Under the pieces are notes generated by a model, which saw only the letters and a list, made by a program, of their open reading frames with translations, had not been told where the DNA came from and did no database searches. Shown one piece after another: positions 1 through 10,784 of a stretch of 64,000 nt of DNA. Both the position numbers and the translations under genes were made by a program. Within the stretch, counting starts at the first letter, position 1, and the number at the start of each line of letters is the position of its first letter. This DNA is from Micromonospora ureilytica (lineage in GTDB: Bacteria > Actinomycetota > Actinomycetes > Mycobacteriales > Micromonosporaceae). The stretch covers positions 5,146,001 through 5,210,000 of the forward strand of contig NZ_JADOTX010000001.1 of NCBI RefSeq assembly GCF_015751765.1, written 5' to 3'.

Positions 1-23
1 CCTGCTCCGGGCCGGGGATACGC

Positions 24-61
24 ACCGGGGGCCGGCGCGTGAACACGCGCCGACCCCCGGT
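24..61 (-). terminator. Strong hairpin terminator of the nuo operon
   Basis: Two 18-base arms (24-41 and 44-61) are complementary except for one position and are separated by only two bases. The hairpin lies 15 bases beyond the nuoN stop codon in the direction of transcription. No clear T-tract follows, which is usual for high-GC actinobacterial terminators. It most likely ends the nuoA-N transcript. Confidence 0.8.
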
Positions 62-75
62 GATCGATCCTTCGG

Positions 76-1629
76 TTATCGAACGAATTCGGCTGCTCCG
101 GTGGCCAGATCGAGCAGCGGCGCCGGGGCGACGCCCAACACCAGGGTCGCCAGCACACCGATCATCAGCGCCGCGGAGGTGAGCCCACCGGGCACGGTGA
201 CGGTCGGGGTGGACTCGCCCGGCTCGGAGAGCCACATCATCACCACGACCCGCAGGTACGGGAACGCGAGCACCATGCTGGTCAGCACACCGGCGATCAC
301 CAGCCAGGCCTGGCCACCCTCCAGCGCCGGCCCGAAGATGGCGAACTTGCTGGTGAAGCCGCTGGTCAGCGGGATACCGGCGAAGGCGAGCAGGATGAAC
401 GTGAACAGCGCGGCGAAGAACGGCGACCGCCGGCCCAGCCCGGCCCAGCGGGACAGGTGGGTGGCCTCGCCGTCCTCGTCGCGTACCAGGGTCACCACGG
501 CGAACGCGGCCAGCACCGAGAAGCCGTAGGCGACCAGGTAGAACATCGTGCCGGCGAGCCCGTCACGGCTCGGCGCCAACACACCGACCAGCAGGTAGCC
601 GGCGTTGGCGATCGAGGAGTACGCGAGCAGCCGCTTGATGTCGGTCTGGGTGACCGCCAGCACCGCACCCACCAGCATGGTCAGCACCGCCACCGCGCCG
701 AGGACCGGGGTGAAGTCCCAGTTGGCGTCGGCGAACGCGACCTGGAAGACGCGCAGCAGGGCACCGAACGCGGCGACCTTGGTGCAGGCCGCCATCAACC
801 CGGTGACCGGGGTCGGAGCGCCCTGGTAGACGTCCGGGGTCCACACGTGGAACGGGGCCGCCGCGGCCTTGAAGAGCAGACCGATGGCGAGCAGCGCCAT
901 GCCGGCGAAGAGCAGCACCGGGCTGGCCGGTGACTCGCTCACCGCCGCGTGGATGGTGGCGAAGTCGACGCCGGCCGAGCGGCCCGGCATGCCGGCGGTG
1001 AAGCCGTAGATCAGGGCCACGCCGAACAGGAAGAACGCGGAGGCGTACGCGCCGAGCAGGAAGTACTTCATCGCCGCCTCCTGGCTCAGCAGACGCCGGC
1101 GACGGGCCAGCGCGCAGAGCAGGTAGAGCGGCAGGGAGAAGACCTCCAGCGCGATGAACATGGTCAGCAGGTCGTTCGCCGCCACGAAGATCAGCATGCC
1201 GCCGATAGCGAACGTGGTGAGCGGGTAGACCTCGGTGAGGCCGTTGCGCCCCTCGGCCTGCCGCCGGTCGTCGGCCGACTCGGCGGTCACCGCAGCCTGG
1301 GCGACGAACGCCCCGCCCCGCTCGACCGAACGGTCACCGATCAGCAGCAGCGCCATCGCGGCCAGCACCAGGATCGCGCCCTGGAGGAAGAGCGTCGGCC
1401 CGTCGATCGCGAGGGACTGGCCGGCGGTGATGATCCGCTCGTCGGCGCTGAGGACCACCATGGTCAGTGCCGCGAGCACCGCCAGCAGCGCCAACGTCAG
1501 CTGCACCACGTGCCGCCAGCGCCGAGGCACCAGGGCCTCGACCAGCACGCCGAGCAACGCCGTGCCCAGCATGATCAGGATCGGAGCGATCGCCGCGTAG
1601 TCGATCGACGGCAGTTTCAACTCGGTCAC
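76..1629 (-). CDS. nuoN: NADH-quinone oxidoreductase subunit N
   Basis: 517-residue polytopic membrane protein, one of the three antiporter-like proton-pumping subunits of complex I (NuoL/M/N family). The sequence is hydrophobic throughout, about 14 predicted helices, with family landmarks such as the KYFLLGAYASAFFLFG segment and the FKAAAAPFHVWTPDVYQGAP motif carrying the conserved helix-7/8 lysine and histidine. The GTG start overlaps the nuoM stop by four bases, so translation is probably coupled. It is the last gene of the operon and is followed by a hairpin. Length is normal for actinobacterial NuoN. A charged, poorly conserved loop near residues 100-130 is expected variation. Confidence 0.97.
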   Translation of the reverse strand: MTELKLPSIDYAAIAPILIMLGTALLGVLVEALVPRRWRHVVQLTLALLAVLAALTMVVLSADERIITAGQSLAIDGPTLFLQGAILVLAAMALLLIGDRSVERGGAFVAQAAVTAESADDRRQAEGRNGLTEVYPLTTFAIGGMLIFVAANDLLTMFIALEVFSLPLYLLCALARRRRLLSQEAAMKYFLLGAYASAFFLFGVALIYGFTAGMPGRSAGVDFATIHAAVSESPASPVLLFAGMALLAIGLLFKAAAAPFHVWTPDVYQGAPTPVTGLMAACTKVAAFGALLRVFQVAFADANWDFTPVLGAVAVLTMLVGAVLAVTQTDIKRLLAYSSIANAGYLLVGVLAPSRDGLAGTMFYLVAYGFSVLAAFAVVTLVRDEDGEATHLSRWAGLGRRSPFFAALFTFILLAFAGIPLTSGFTSKFAIFGPALEGGQAWLVIAGVLTSMVLAFPYLRVVVMMWLSEPGESTPTVTVPGGLTSAALMIGVLATLVLGVAPAPLLDLATGAAEFVR

Positions 1630-3158
1630 TTTGCCGCCTCCTGGACGGTGCCCACCGACGGGGCCGGGTCGGTTCTGCCGATGTCGTCCATGGTCGCCTG
1701 GACGGCCGGGTTGATCACGTCAGTGACCGGCTTCGGGAAGAAGCCGAGCAGCACGATCAGCGCGATCAGCGGGGCGACCACGACCTTCTCACGCAGGTTG
1801 AGGTCCCGGCGCATGCCGTCGACCTCGGTCAACGCCGGGTTGAGGGTGCCCTGGGTGGTGCGCTGCACCATCCACAGCACGTACGCGGCGGCCAGGATGA
1901 TACCGAGCGTGGCGATGACCGCTACCGGCTTGTTCACAGTGAAGGTGCCGATCAGCACCAGGAACTCGGAGATGAACGGCGCCGTACCCGGCAGCGCCAG
2001 CGAGGCGAGACCGGCGAAGAAGAGCACCCCGGCGAGCACCGGGACGAGCTTGCCAGCGCCACCGAAGTCGCTGATCAGCGACGAACCACGCCGGGAGATG
2101 AGCATGCCCACCACCAGGAACAGCAGGCCGGTGGCCAGCCCGTGGTTGAGCATGTAGAGCACCGCGCCGGTGCCGGCCTGGGTGGTGAAGGCGAAGATGC
2201 CCACCCCGATGAAGCCGAAGTGCGCGATCGAGGTGTACGACACCAGCCGCTTGAGGTCGTTCTGACCGACCGCCAGCAGCGCGGCGTAGACGATGCCGAT
2301 CACGCCCAGCGCCAGCGCCCACGGCGCGAACCACTTCGACGCCTCGGGGAACAGCGGCAGGCAGTAGCGCAGGATGCCGAAGGTGCCGACCTTGTCCAGC
2401 ACACCGACGAGCAGCGCCGCCGCGCCCGCCGGGGCGGCACCACCGGCGTCGGGCAGCCAGGTGTGGAACGGGAAGAACGGCGCCTTGATGGCGAACGCGA
2501 GGAAGAAGCCGAGGAACAGCCACCGCTCGGTGCCGCTGCTGATGTCGACCTGCGAGAGCGCCTGCCAGTCGAAGGTCTTGCCACCGACCACCCACAGGCC
2601 GATCACCGCGGCCAGCATGAACAGACCGCCGACGAGCGAGTAGAGGAAGAACTTCACCGCCGCGTACTGCCGCTGGTGGCCGCCGTAGCTGCCGATCAGG
2701 AAGTACATCGGGACCAGCATGACCTCGAAGAACACGTAGAACAGGAAGACGTCGGCGGCCGCGAAGACGCCGATCATCGTGCACTCGAGGACCAGCAGCA
2801 GCGCGAAGTAGACGGGCACCGACCGCTTCGACGACTCCGCGTCGTGCCACGACGCCAGGATCACCAGCGGCACCAGCACCGCGATCAGCATCAGCATGAC
2901 CAGCGCGATGCCGTCGGCGGCGAAGGTGAAGCTGACACCCCAGTTCGGAATCCACGAGTACGACTCGCGGAACTGGAACCGGTCACCGCCGGCGTTGAAG
3001 CTAACCCACATCACCACCGAGAGCACCAGCACCAGCAGCGACCAGGCGAACGCCACCTGCTTGGCCAGCTCCGGGCGGTGGCGCGGCAGGAAGGCCACCA
3101 CCAGGGCGCCCACCAGCGGCGCCACGGTGAGCACCGAGAGGAACGGGAAGTTGGACAT
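1626..3158 (-). CDS. nuoM: NADH-quinone oxidoreductase subunit M
   Basis: 510-residue membrane subunit of complex I, antiporter-like (NuoL/M/N family), translocating protons. Landmarks visible are the FYVFFEVMLVPMYFLIG segment with the conserved Glu of helix 5, the FFPFHTWLPDA motif, and the KRLVSYTSIAHFGF motif of helix 10. Start ATG at 3158 has a GGAGG about nine bases upstream. There is a 64-base gap to nuoL and a four-base overlap with nuoN. The last roughly 25 residues form a soluble tail ending in VQEAAK. Confidence 0.97.
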   Translation of the reverse strand: MSNFPFLSVLTVAPLVGALVVAFLPRHRPELAKQVAFAWSLLVLVLSVVMWVSFNAGGDRFQFRESYSWIPNWGVSFTFAADGIALVMLMLIAVLVPLVILASWHDAESSKRSVPVYFALLLVLECTMIGVFAAADVFLFYVFFEVMLVPMYFLIGSYGGHQRQYAAVKFFLYSLVGGLFMLAAVIGLWVVGGKTFDWQALSQVDISSGTERWLFLGFFLAFAIKAPFFPFHTWLPDAGGAAPAGAAALLVGVLDKVGTFGILRYCLPLFPEASKWFAPWALALGVIGIVYAALLAVGQNDLKRLVSYTSIAHFGFIGVGIFAFTTQAGTGAVLYMLNHGLATGLLFLVVGMLISRRGSSLISDFGGAGKLVPVLAGVLFFAGLASLALPGTAPFISEFLVLIGTFTVNKPVAVIATLGIILAAAYVLWMVQRTTQGTLNPALTEVDGMRRDLNLREKVVVAPLIALIVLLGFFPKPVTDVINPAVQATMDDIGRTDPAPSVGTVQEAAK

Positions 3159-3222
3159 TATGCGGCCTTACCTCCGTCGTCACTGCGTGGTCCGCCGGCG
3201 GGGGCGGCCGGGAACAGGTCGA

Positions 3223-5148
3223 TCACGCCAACCACCCCGCCTGCACCGCCAGGAACGCCGCCATCACCAGCAGCGCACCGGCCAGGATCGAGGTGGCGTA
3301 CGAGCGGACAAAGCCGGTCTGCATCCGACGGAGGCGACCCGAACCCCCGCCGACCGCGGCGGCGAGCCCGTTGACGAGCCCGTCGATGCCCCGGTTGTCG
3401 AGGTACACGAGCGCCCGGGTGAGGAAGATGCCCGGCTTCTCGAAGACCGCCTCGTTGACCGCGTCGGTGTAGAGGTTGCGCCGGGCGGCGGTGACCAGCA
3501 CCCCGGCCGGCTGCGGCGCGGTGGCCGTACCGGCCCGGAACAGGAACCAGGCGAGCCCGGCGCCGAGCACGGTGACCAGCAGCGACAGCGTGGTGATCAC
3601 GGCGTGCGAGAGGACCGCCTCGTGCTCGGCGTGCTCGCCGCCCAGCCCGGCGGTCTCGGTCAACCAGTCCGGAACGGACGTGGCGAGCAGGAAGCCGGCG
3701 CCGACCGACCCGACCGCCAGGAGGATCAGCGGGATGGTCATCAGCTTGGGCGACTCGTGCGGGTGCTCGATGTCCTCGGTCCACCGCTGCGGACCGTGGA
3801 AGGTGAGCACGAACAGCCGCGTCATGTAGAACGCGGTCAGCCCGGCGCCGAGCAGCGCCGCCCCGCCGAAGAGCCAGGCGGTCCAGTCGTCCCGCTCGAA
3901 GGCGGCCACGATGATCGGCTCCTTGGAGAAGAAGCCGGAGAACGGGAACATGCCGATGATGGCCAGCCAGCCCATCATGAAGGTCAGCCAGGTGATCTTC
4001 ATGTACTTCGACAGCCCACCGAAGCGGCGGATGTCGACCTGGTCCTTCATTCCGTGCATGACCGAGCCGGCGCCCAGGAACATGTTGGCCTTGAAGAAGC
4101 CGTGCGCCAGCAGGTGCACGATGGCCAGCGCGTACGCCGCGCCGCCGAGGCCCACACCGAGGAACATGTAGCCGATCTGGCTCACCGTCGACCAGGCGAG
4201 CACCCGCTTGATGTCGTCCTTCGCCGCACCGATGATGCAGCCGATCAGCAGGGTGAGCGCGCCGACGCTGACCACAACGAGTTGCAGCGTCGAGTTGGCG
4301 GAGAAGATCGGGTTGGACCGGGCGATCAGGTAGACGCCCGCGGTGACCATGGTGGCGGCGTGGATGAGCGCCGACACCGGCGTCGGGCCCTCCATCGCGT
4401 CCGGCAACCACGCCTGGAGCGGGAACTGACCGGACTTACCGGCCGCGCCGAGCAGCAGCAAAAGGCCGAGGACCAGCACTGTGGTGCCGGTCAGCGCGCC
4501 GACACCGTTGAACACCTCGTCGTACTGGGTGGTGCCCAGGGTGGCGAACATGATGAAGATGCCGATGGCCAGGCCGGCGTCGCCGACCCGGTTCATCAGG
4601 AACGCCTTCTTGCCGGCGGTGGCCGCGCTCGGACGCTCCGTCCAGAAGGAGATCAGCAGGTACGACGCCAGACCGACGCCCTCCCAGCCGAAGTACAGCA
4701 TCACGTAGTTGTTGCCAAGCACCAGCAGCAGCATCGCCGCGACGAACAGGTTGAAGTACGCGAAGAACCGACGACGGCCCGCGTCGTGCGACATGTACTC
4801 CACCGCGTACAGGTGGATCAGGAAACCCACCCCGGTGATCAGCAGTACGAAGACCGCGGCCAGCGGGTCGAAGAGCAGGCCGAAGTCGACCCGCAGATCG
4901 CCCACCGCGATGAAGTCCCAGAGGCTCAGCTCGACCGACTTGTTCTCCAGGCCACGCAGCTGGAAGAAGAAGCTCAGGCCGAGCACGAACGCGGCGCCGA
5001 TGGCGCCGACGCCCAACCAGTGCCCCCAGCGGTCGGCCCGGCGGCCGAGCAGCAGCAGGATGGCCGCGCTGACCAGCGGGATCGCCACCAGCAGCCAGAC
5101 GCCCCCGAGCAGCCCCGTGGCCTGGGCGTATTCCACAGTCTCTTCCAC
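3223..5148 (-). CDS. nuoL: NADH-quinone oxidoreductase subunit L
   Basis: 641-residue largest proton-pumping subunit of complex I. It shows the family segments YFGWEGVGLASYLLI (helix 5 Glu), GKSGQFPLQAWLPDAMEGPTP and KRVLAWSTVSQIGYM, and a long C-terminal part consistent with the lateral amphipathic helix and final anchor helix. Start is GTG at 5148, with an AGGGG seven bases upstream. Twelve bases separate it from nuoK. Length is normal. Confidence 0.97.
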   Translation of the reverse strand: MEETVEYAQATGLLGGVWLLVAIPLVSAAILLLLGRRADRWGHWLGVGAIGAAFVLGLSFFFQLRGLENKSVELSLWDFIAVGDLRVDFGLLFDPLAAVFVLLITGVGFLIHLYAVEYMSHDAGRRRFFAYFNLFVAAMLLLVLGNNYVMLYFGWEGVGLASYLLISFWTERPSAATAGKKAFLMNRVGDAGLAIGIFIMFATLGTTQYDEVFNGVGALTGTTVLVLGLLLLLGAAGKSGQFPLQAWLPDAMEGPTPVSALIHAATMVTAGVYLIARSNPIFSANSTLQLVVVSVGALTLLIGCIIGAAKDDIKRVLAWSTVSQIGYMFLGVGLGGAAYALAIVHLLAHGFFKANMFLGAGSVMHGMKDQVDIRRFGGLSKYMKITWLTFMMGWLAIIGMFPFSGFFSKEPIIVAAFERDDWTAWLFGGAALLGAGLTAFYMTRLFVLTFHGPQRWTEDIEHPHESPKLMTIPLILLAVGSVGAGFLLATSVPDWLTETAGLGGEHAEHEAVLSHAVITTLSLLVTVLGAGLAWFLFRAGTATAPQPAGVLVTAARRNLYTDAVNEAVFEKPGIFLTRALVYLDNRGIDGLVNGLAAAVGGGSGRLRRMQTGFVRSYATSILAGALLVMAAFLAVQAGWLA

Positions 5149-5160
5149 CGGTGGACCCCT

Positions 5161-5460
5161 CTAGTACTTGAGCAGGTTGGCGTCGTCGACACTCGCCGAG
5201 CGTCGCGTCCGGAAGATGGACATGATGATCGCGAGCCCGACCACGACCTCGGCCGCCGCCACCACCATCACGAAGAACGCCATGATCTGACCGTTCAGGT
5301 CACCGTTGATCCGGCTGAAGGTGACCAGCGTCAGGTTGGCCGCGTTGAGCATCAGCTCCACGCACATGAACAGCACGATCGCGTTGCGCCGGACGAGCAC
5401 CCCGGCGGCGCCGATGGTGAACAGCACCGCCGCGAGCACCAGGTAGTAGTCAGGCGTCAT
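5161..5460 (-). CDS. nuoK: NADH-quinone oxidoreductase subunit K
   Basis: 99-residue membrane subunit with three helices. It carries the two buried glutamates needed for proton transfer in this family, in [11 protein letters not shown] and in [11 protein letters not shown]. The frame is open for 16 more codons upstream, but that stretch is translated from a repeat element (5471-5523) and matches no NuoK. The start at 5460 (MTPDYYLVL) gives the normal family length. The 57-base gap to nuoJ is filled by the repeat. Confidence 0.96.
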   Translation of the reverse strand: MTPDYYLVLAAVLFTIGAAGVLVRRNAIVLFMCVELMLNAANLTLVTFSRINGDLNGQIMAFFVMVVAAAEVVVGLAIIMSIFRTRRSASVDDANLLKY

Positions 5461-5470
5461 GGCTGGACTC

Positions 5471-5523
5471 GCTTTCGTTCGCGACTGCGGGGCTCCGCTG
5501 CGCTGCACTCCTCGCGCTCACCG
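5471..5523. repeat. Stop-anchored intergenic repeat, copy 1
   Basis: Read on the minus strand, the element starts with the nuoJ stop codon (TGAGCGCGAGGAGTG) and ends with GAGCCCCGCAGTCGCGAACG. A second copy with the same two conserved blocks lies at 13111-13155 between nuoD and nuoE, also starting exactly at a stop codon. The central part differs (CAGCGCAGCG here, AGCTTGC there). I recall this sequence as widespread in Micromonospora genomes, but that needs a search. Confidence 0.75.
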
Positions 5524-6288
5524 GTCCGTCCCCTTCAGCGTGGTCTCCTGCGCCGTCAACTCCCGCACCGGCAGGATGTCCGGCGTACTCCGCTCGGAGA
5601 GGCGGCCGTCCGGCAGTCGGGCCGGGGTGGCCACCGAGGACGAGGTCGCGAAGACACCGGGGCCCGGCTTGGGGCCGGGGTAGTTGCCCGGCGCGAAACG
5701 GGCCCGCATCGTCGACACCTGGTCGACCTTGTCCTGCTTACGACGCTCGATGTGCGCGAGCACCATGGCACCGACCGCCGCGGTGATCAGCAGCGCCGAG
5801 GTCAGCTCGAACGCGAAGACGTACTTGGTGAAGAGCAGTCGGGCGATGCCTTGGACGTTGCCCTCCGCGTTGGCCTGCTCCAGGCCGACCGCTGTGGTCC
5901 CCTGCAGCGCCCGGTAGAGCGCGCCGCCGACCAGGCCGGCGAAGCCCAGGCCCAGCACGATCGCGGCGACCCGCTGGCCGCGCAACGTCTCGATGAGCGA
6001 GTCGGTGGAATCCCGACCGACAAGCATCAGCACGAAGAGGAAGAGCATCATGATCGCGCCGGTGTAGACGATGATCTGCACCATGCCGATGAACGGCCCG
6101 GCCTGGAGCACGTAGAACACGCCCAGACAGAGCATGGTGAGCACCAGCCAGAGCGCGGAGTGCACCGCGTTGCGGGCGGCCACCATCCCGATCGCGCCGA
6201 TGAGCGCGAGCGGGCCGAGGATCCAGAAGGTGACCTCCTCGCCACCGGACACCCCACCCGCCGCGGCCAGCACCGTAGACGTGGTCAT
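5518..6288 (-). CDS. nuoJ: NADH-quinone oxidoreductase subunit J
   Basis: 256-residue membrane subunit with five predicted helices in the first 180 residues, including the conserved [15 protein letters not shown] segment (helix 3, whose pi-bulge is implicated in coupling). The soluble C-terminal tail of about 80 residues is long and Pro/Ser-rich and is not part of the conserved fold. Start ATG at 6288 overlaps the nuoI stop by four bases. The stop codon lies in a repeat element, so the tail end may have been reshaped by that element. Confidence 0.96.
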   Translation of the reverse strand: MTTSTVLAAAGGVSGGEEVTFWILGPLALIGAIGMVAARNAVHSALWLVLTMLCLGVFYVLQAGPFIGMVQIIVYTGAIMMLFLFVLMLVGRDSTDSLIETLRGQRVAAIVLGLGFAGLVGGALYRALQGTTAVGLEQANAEGNVQGIARLLFTKYVFAFELTSALLITAAVGAMVLAHIERRKQDKVDQVSTMRARFAPGNYPGPKPGPGVFATSSSVATPARLPDGRLSERSTPDILPVRELTAQETTLKGTDR

Positions 6289-6926
6289 GCCTTCTCTCCC
6301 TTGCCGGCCGCGACGCGCTGGGCGGCCTGCTCGGCGCCCGGGAACGTGACGCCGGGGTGCTCCTCGACCTGGTAGTGGCCGGGCCCCATCGGGGACTTCT
6401 CCGCACCGGCGGAGGTGCCCGGGTTGTCCAGCGCGCCGACGTAGTAGTCCTTCTCGCTGTCACCCAGCCGCATCGGGTGCGGCGGCTGCTCCATACCCTC
6501 GAGCAACGGCGCGAGCAGCTGCTCCTTGGTGAAGATCAGGTCCTGCCGGTTGTCCCGGGCCAGCTCGTACTCGTTGCTCATGGTGAGCGACCGGGTCGGG
6601 CAGGCCTCGATGCACAGCCCGCAGAAGATGCACCGGGCGTAGTTGATCTGGTAGACGCTGGCGTACCGCTCACCCGGCGAGAAGCGCTCCTCGTCGGTGT
6701 TGTCGCCACCCTCGACGTAGATCGCGTCCGCCGGGCAGGCCCAGGCGCACAGCTCGCAGCCGATGCACTTCTCCAGGCCGTCCGGATGCCGGTTGAGGAT
6801 GTGCCGCCCGTGGTAGCGCGGCGCCGACACCGGCGGCTTGAACGGGTAGTCGGTAGTGACGACCTTCCTGAACATGTGCGAGAAGGTGACACCGAATCCC
6901 TTGAACGTTCCGGTGATCGCGCCCAC
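6285..6926 (-). CDS. nuoI: NADH-quinone oxidoreductase subunit I (2x 4Fe-4S)
   Basis: 213-residue ferredoxin-like subunit that holds clusters N6a and N6b in the peripheral arm and passes electrons to NuoB. Two canonical motifs are visible: [12 protein letters not shown] and [12 protein letters not shown]. The start is set at GTG 6926, because AGGGAGGTG lies just upstream and this follows the nuoH stop by one base. The longer frame from 6956 would overlap nuoH. The roughly 60-residue C-terminal extension after the second cluster is Pro-rich and typical of actinobacterial NuoI. Confidence 0.96.
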   Translation of the reverse strand: MGAITGTFKGFGVTFSHMFRKVVTTDYPFKPPVSAPRYHGRHILNRHPDGLEKCIGCELCAWACPADAIYVEGGDNTDEERFSPGERYASVYQINYARCIFCGLCIEACPTRSLTMSNEYELARDNRQDLIFTKEQLLAPLLEGMEQPPHPMRLGDSEKDYYVGALDNPGTSAGAEKSPMGPGHYQVEEHPGVTFPGAEQAAQRVAAGKGEKA

Positions 6927-6927
6927 G

Positions 6928-8280
6928 TCACACCTCCCTGGAGTCCGAGCCGGCAACGATGTTGGCCGGCTCCCGCTCGGCGACCACGCGCGTGATACGC
7001 GGGCTCGGTGGTACCTGAAGATCCATCGGTGGCAGCGGGAAGCTCCCGTGCGGCCGGTTGTCGACCTGTTCCTGCGTCGTCGGCTTCGACTTCGGGCGCC
7101 GGCTGGGCCAGAAGATCGAGGCGATCAGCAGGATGCCGGCCGGAATGCCGACGGCGATCACCTTGCCGCGGGTGTCCCAGTCCTCGATCGAGCGAAGGCC
7201 CGACAGGACCAGGATCCAGACCAGGTTGATCGGCAGCAGCACCTTCCAGCCGAGCCGCATGAACTGGTCGTACCGCAGCCGGGGCAGCGTGCCACGCAGC
7301 CACACGAAGACGAAGACCAGCGCGATCACCTTGCCGAAGAACCAGAGCATCGGCCACCAACCGGAGTTGGCGCCCTCCCAGATGGTGATCGGCCAGGGTG
7401 CCCGCCAACCGCCCAGGAACAGCGTGGTGGTGACCGCGGACATGGTCACCATCGCCACGTACTCGCTGAGCATGAAGAGCGCGAACTTCAACGAGCTGTA
7501 CTCGGTCATGAAGCCCGCGACCAGCTCGGACTCGGCCTCGGGCAGGTCGAACGGCGCCCGGTTGGTCTCACCCACCGTGGCGATGAAGAAGATGATGAAG
7601 CTCGGCAGCAGCAGGATCGCGTACCAGCCCGGCGCCGGGATCGTCTGGCCGAAGATGCTCAGCTCGGTGCCGTCGCCCTGAGCGGCGACGATCCCGCTGG
7701 TGCTCATCGTGCCGGCGGTCATGAAGACCGCCACGATGCTCAGCCCCATGGCGACCTCGTAGGAGATCATCTGGGCGCTCGACCGGAGACCACCCAGCAG
7801 CGGGTACGTCGAGCCGGAGGCCCAACCACCCAGCACGATGCCGTAGACGCCCATCGAGGAGCAGGCGAGCAGCAGCAGCACCGCCACCGGCACGTCGGTG
7901 ACCTGCAACGGCGTGTGGTGACCGAAGATGCTCACCATCGGGCCGAACGGCACCACCGACAGGGCGGTGACCGCGCAGATCACCGAGATGGTCGGGGCGA
8001 AGAAGTAGACGACCTTGTCGGCCGCCTTCGGCAGGATGTCCTCCTTGAAGGCCATCTTCAGGCCGTCGGCGAGGGTCTGCAGCAGGCCGAACGGGCCGAC
8101 CTGGTTGGGGCCGGGCCGCACCTGCATGTAACCGACCACGCGCCGTTCGAACCAGACCCCGAGCAGGGTGGCCAGCAGACCGAAGGCGAACGCGAAGACA
8201 ATCTTGCCGAGAACCAGCCACCACGGATCCCGGCCGAAGTCGGCAAGCGTCGGATCCTGGGCGAGGATTGACGAAGTCAC
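6928..8280 (-). CDS. nuoH: NADH-quinone oxidoreductase subunit H
   Basis: 450-residue membrane subunit forming much of the quinone-entry channel, with eight conserved helices. Landmarks are [19 protein letters not shown] near the N-terminus, the [19 protein letters not shown] loop that contacts the quinone site, and the [13 protein letters not shown] segment. The last 80 residues are a soluble tail absent from E. coli NuoH but common in actinobacteria. GTG start at 8280 overlaps the nuoG stop by four bases. Confidence 0.97.
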   Translation of the reverse strand: MTSSILAQDPTLADFGRDPWWLVLGKIVFAFAFGLLATLLGVWFERRVVGYMQVRPGPNQVGPFGLLQTLADGLKMAFKEDILPKAADKVVYFFAPTISVICAVTALSVVPFGPMVSIFGHHTPLQVTDVPVAVLLLLACSSMGVYGIVLGGWASGSTYPLLGGLRSSAQMISYEVAMGLSIVAVFMTAGTMSTSGIVAAQGDGTELSIFGQTIPAPGWYAILLLPSFIIFFIATVGETNRAPFDLPEAESELVAGFMTEYSSLKFALFMLSEYVAMVTMSAVTTTLFLGGWRAPWPITIWEGANSGWWPMLWFFGKVIALVFVFVWLRGTLPRLRYDQFMRLGWKVLLPINLVWILVLSGLRSIEDWDTRGKVIAVGIPAGILLIASIFWPSRRPKSKPTTQEQVDNRPHGSFPLPPMDLQVPPSPRITRVVAEREPANIVAGSDSREV

Positions 8281-10784
8281 TGGTTACCCCCAGAACTGAG
8301 GAGTGGACCCGGGAGACCGGTCTCGTCGGCCGCCACGCGCCCGGCCGGGATGGCCGTGCTCGGTGCGGGGACGGAGATCCGGACGACCGCGCCGGACGTC
8401 GCCCCGAGGCTGCGCCGCACGGTCGAGCCGGGTGAGTTGGTCGGCAGCCAGACCACGCCGTCCGGCATCTCGGTGAGTTCCGCCGGCAGGGTCAGCGCCC
8501 CCCGGTCGGTGCCGACAGTGACCGCGTCACCGTCGACCACACCGAGCGCCTCGGCGGTGCCCTTACCCAGCCGGACAACCGGCGGACGGGCGGTCCCGGC
8601 GAGGTTCTCGTCGCCCTCGGTCAGGGTGCCGAGGTCCACCAGCTGGTGCCAGGTGGCCAGCACGGCCTCCCCGGCCTTCGGCTCCGGCACACGGCCCGGC
8701 GCGACCGACGGCGCGGCCGGACGGGACATCCGCGTCGCCGGCAGCGTGCCCAGCTCGCGACGCACGCTCGGCACGTCGGCCGTGCCGAGGCGCACGTCGA
8801 GCAGCGCGGCCAGCGCGTCGAGCACCCGACCGTCGGTCATCGCCGCGGTGTTGAGCACCGCCTCGAACGGACGCAGCCGGCCCTCCCAGTCCAGGAAGCT
8901 GCCGGCCTTCTCGGCCACCGGGGCGACCGGCAGCACGACGTTCGCCCGCCGGGTCACCGCGCTGGCGCGCAGCTCGAGGCTGACCAGGAACGGCACCGCG
9001 TCCAGGGCGGACTCGGCCAGTCGCGGGTCGGCCAGGTCGGCCGGGTCGACACCGCCGACGACAAGTGCTCCGAGCTGCCCGTTGGCGGCCGCGGTCAGGA
9101 TGCCGTCGGTGTCCCGACCGGCCTGGCTCGGGATCACCCCGGCCGGGATGTCCCACGCCTCACCAAGCTCGGCCCGGGCGGCCGGCTCGGTGACCAGGCG
9201 TCCACCGGGGAGCAGGTTGGGCAGGCAGCCCGCGTCGACCGCGCCGCGGTCACCCGCGCGCCGCGGCACCCAGGCCAGCTTCGCGCCGGTACGCCGAGCC
9301 ACGTCGGCCGCGGCGGAGAGCCCACCCGGCACACTTGCCAACCGCTCGCCGACGATCAGGATCGCGCCCGGTGCGCTCAGCGCCTCGCTGACCGTGGCGT
9401 GCTCGGCGAGCACGCTGGCCTCCTCGCCCGGCACCACCCGGGCCAGCTTGGCACCGAGCTTCTCCAGGCCACGGGTGGCGAAGGGCGCCAGCGCGTACAC
9501 CGTCAGGGTCTTCTTCAGGTACGCCTTGCGCAGCCGCAGGAAGAGGATGGGGCACTCCTCCTCGGGCTCCAGGCCGACAAGCACCACCGCCGGCGCGTTC
9601 TCCACGTCGGTGTAGGTGACGTCGGTGACCCCGGCGACCGAGCTGGCCAGGAAGTCGGCCTCCTCGCGGGAGACCGGCCGGGCCCGGAAGTCGATGTCGT
9701 TGGTGTTCAACGCGACCCGGGCGAACTTGGCGTACGCGTACGCGTCCTCCACGGTCAACCGACCGCCGGTGAGCACCGCCGTGCCCTGCTGGCTCTCCCG
9801 AGCGGCGTGCAGCCCCTCGGCGGCGACGGTGAGCGCCTCGCTCCAGGACGCCTCGCGCAGCTCACCGGTGTGCTCGTCGCGGACCAGCGGAGTGGTCAGC
9901 CGCTCGGCGGCCCGGGTGTACTGGAAGCCCCAGCGGCCCTTGTCGCAGTTCCACTCCTCGTTCACCGCCGGCTCGTCGCCGGCCAGCCGGCGCAGCACCT
10001 TGCCGCGCCGCCAGTCGGTGCGCTGCCCGCAGCCGGCCGAGCAGTGCTCGCAGACGCTCGGGCTGGAGACCAGGTCGAACGGGCGGGCGCGGAAGCGGTA
10101 CTGGGCACCGGTCAGCGCACCCACCGGGCAGATCTGAACGGTGTTGCCGGAGAAGTAGGAGTTGAACGGGACATCCCCCGCGTCGCCCTCTTCGCCGTAC
10201 GCGTCGTCCCGGTAGATGTTGATCTCCTCGGCGGACGACCGGCCCATCAGGTCGATGAACTTGTCGCCGGCGATCTCATCGGAGAACCGGGTGCACCGCT
10301 GGCAGAGCACGCACCGCTCGCGGTCCAGCAGCACCTGGCTGCTGATCGCCATCGGCTTCTCGTACTCCCGCTTGTGCTCGTGGAAGCGCGAGTCGGTGCG
10401 GCCGGTGGACATCGCCTGGTTCTGGAGCGGGCACTCACCGCCCTTGTCGCACATCGGGCAGTCCAGCGGGTGGTTGAGCAGCAGCAGCTCCATCACCCCC
10501 TCCTGCGCCTTCTTGGCCACCGGGGAGGTGATCTGGGTACGCACGACCATGCCGTCGGCGACGGTCTGGGTGCAGGAGGCGACAGGCTTGCGCTGCCCCT
10601 CCACCTCGACCAGGCACTGGCGGCACGCGCCGGCCGGGGCCAGCAGCGGGTGGTCGCAGAACCGGGGGATCTCGGTGCCCATCTGCTCGGCGACCCGGAT
10701 CAGCAGCGTCCCCTTGGGGGCGGTGACCTCGACGCCGTCGATGGTGAGGGTGACGGTCTCGGTCTGCTTGGCTACGTCGGTCAT
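8277..10784 (-). CDS. nuoG: NADH-quinone oxidoreductase subunit G
   Basis: 835-residue iron-sulfur subunit. The N-terminal domain has a 2Fe-2S site ([15 protein letters not shown]), the His-Cys3 cluster ([14 protein letters not shown]) and two 4Fe-4S motifs (CVLCQRC and CPVGAL). A further CEHCSAGC followed by [10 protein letters not shown] gives the four cysteines of the N7 cluster, which many species lack. The rest is a degenerate molybdopterin-oxidoreductase fold with no cofactor function. Its C-terminus has the MopB-like [16 protein letters not shown] segment. ATG start overlaps the nuoF stop by one base. Confidence 0.96.
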   Translation of the reverse strand: MTDVAKQTETVTLTIDGVEVTAPKGTLLIRVAEQMGTEIPRFCDHPLLAPAGACRQCLVEVEGQRKPVASCTQTVADGMVVRTQITSPVAKKAQEGVMELLLLNHPLDCPMCDKGGECPLQNQAMSTGRTDSRFHEHKREYEKPMAISSQVLLDRERCVLCQRCTRFSDEIAGDKFIDLMGRSSAEEINIYRDDAYGEEGDAGDVPFNSYFSGNTVQICPVGALTGAQYRFRARPFDLVSSPSVCEHCSAGCGQRTDWRRGKVLRRLAGDEPAVNEEWNCDKGRWGFQYTRAAERLTTPLVRDEHTGELREASWSEALTVAAEGLHAARESQQGTAVLTGGRLTVEDAYAYAKFARVALNTNDIDFRARPVSREEADFLASSVAGVTDVTYTDVENAPAVVLVGLEPEEECPILFLRLRKAYLKKTLTVYALAPFATRGLEKLGAKLARVVPGEEASVLAEHATVSEALSAPGAILIVGERLASVPGGLSAAADVARRTGAKLAWVPRRAGDRGAVDAGCLPNLLPGGRLVTEPAARAELGEAWDIPAGVIPSQAGRDTDGILTAAANGQLGALVVGGVDPADLADPRLAESALDAVPFLVSLELRASAVTRRANVVLPVAPVAEKAGSFLDWEGRLRPFEAVLNTAAMTDGRVLDALAALLDVRLGTADVPSVRRELGTLPATRMSRPAAPSVAPGRVPEPKAGEAVLATWHQLVDLGTLTEGDENLAGTARPPVVRLGKGTAEALGVVDGDAVTVGTDRGALTLPAELTEMPDGVVWLPTNSPGSTVRRSLGATSGAVVRISVPAPSTAIPAGRVAADETGLPGPLLSSGGNQ

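Noticed and set aside
2896..6375. 1159-codon open frame on the plus strand across nuoM-nuoJ
   Set aside because: It is the complement of strongly coding nuo genes. The translation is Arg/His/Gln/Asp-rich with no domain. Long antisense frames are expected at this GC content.
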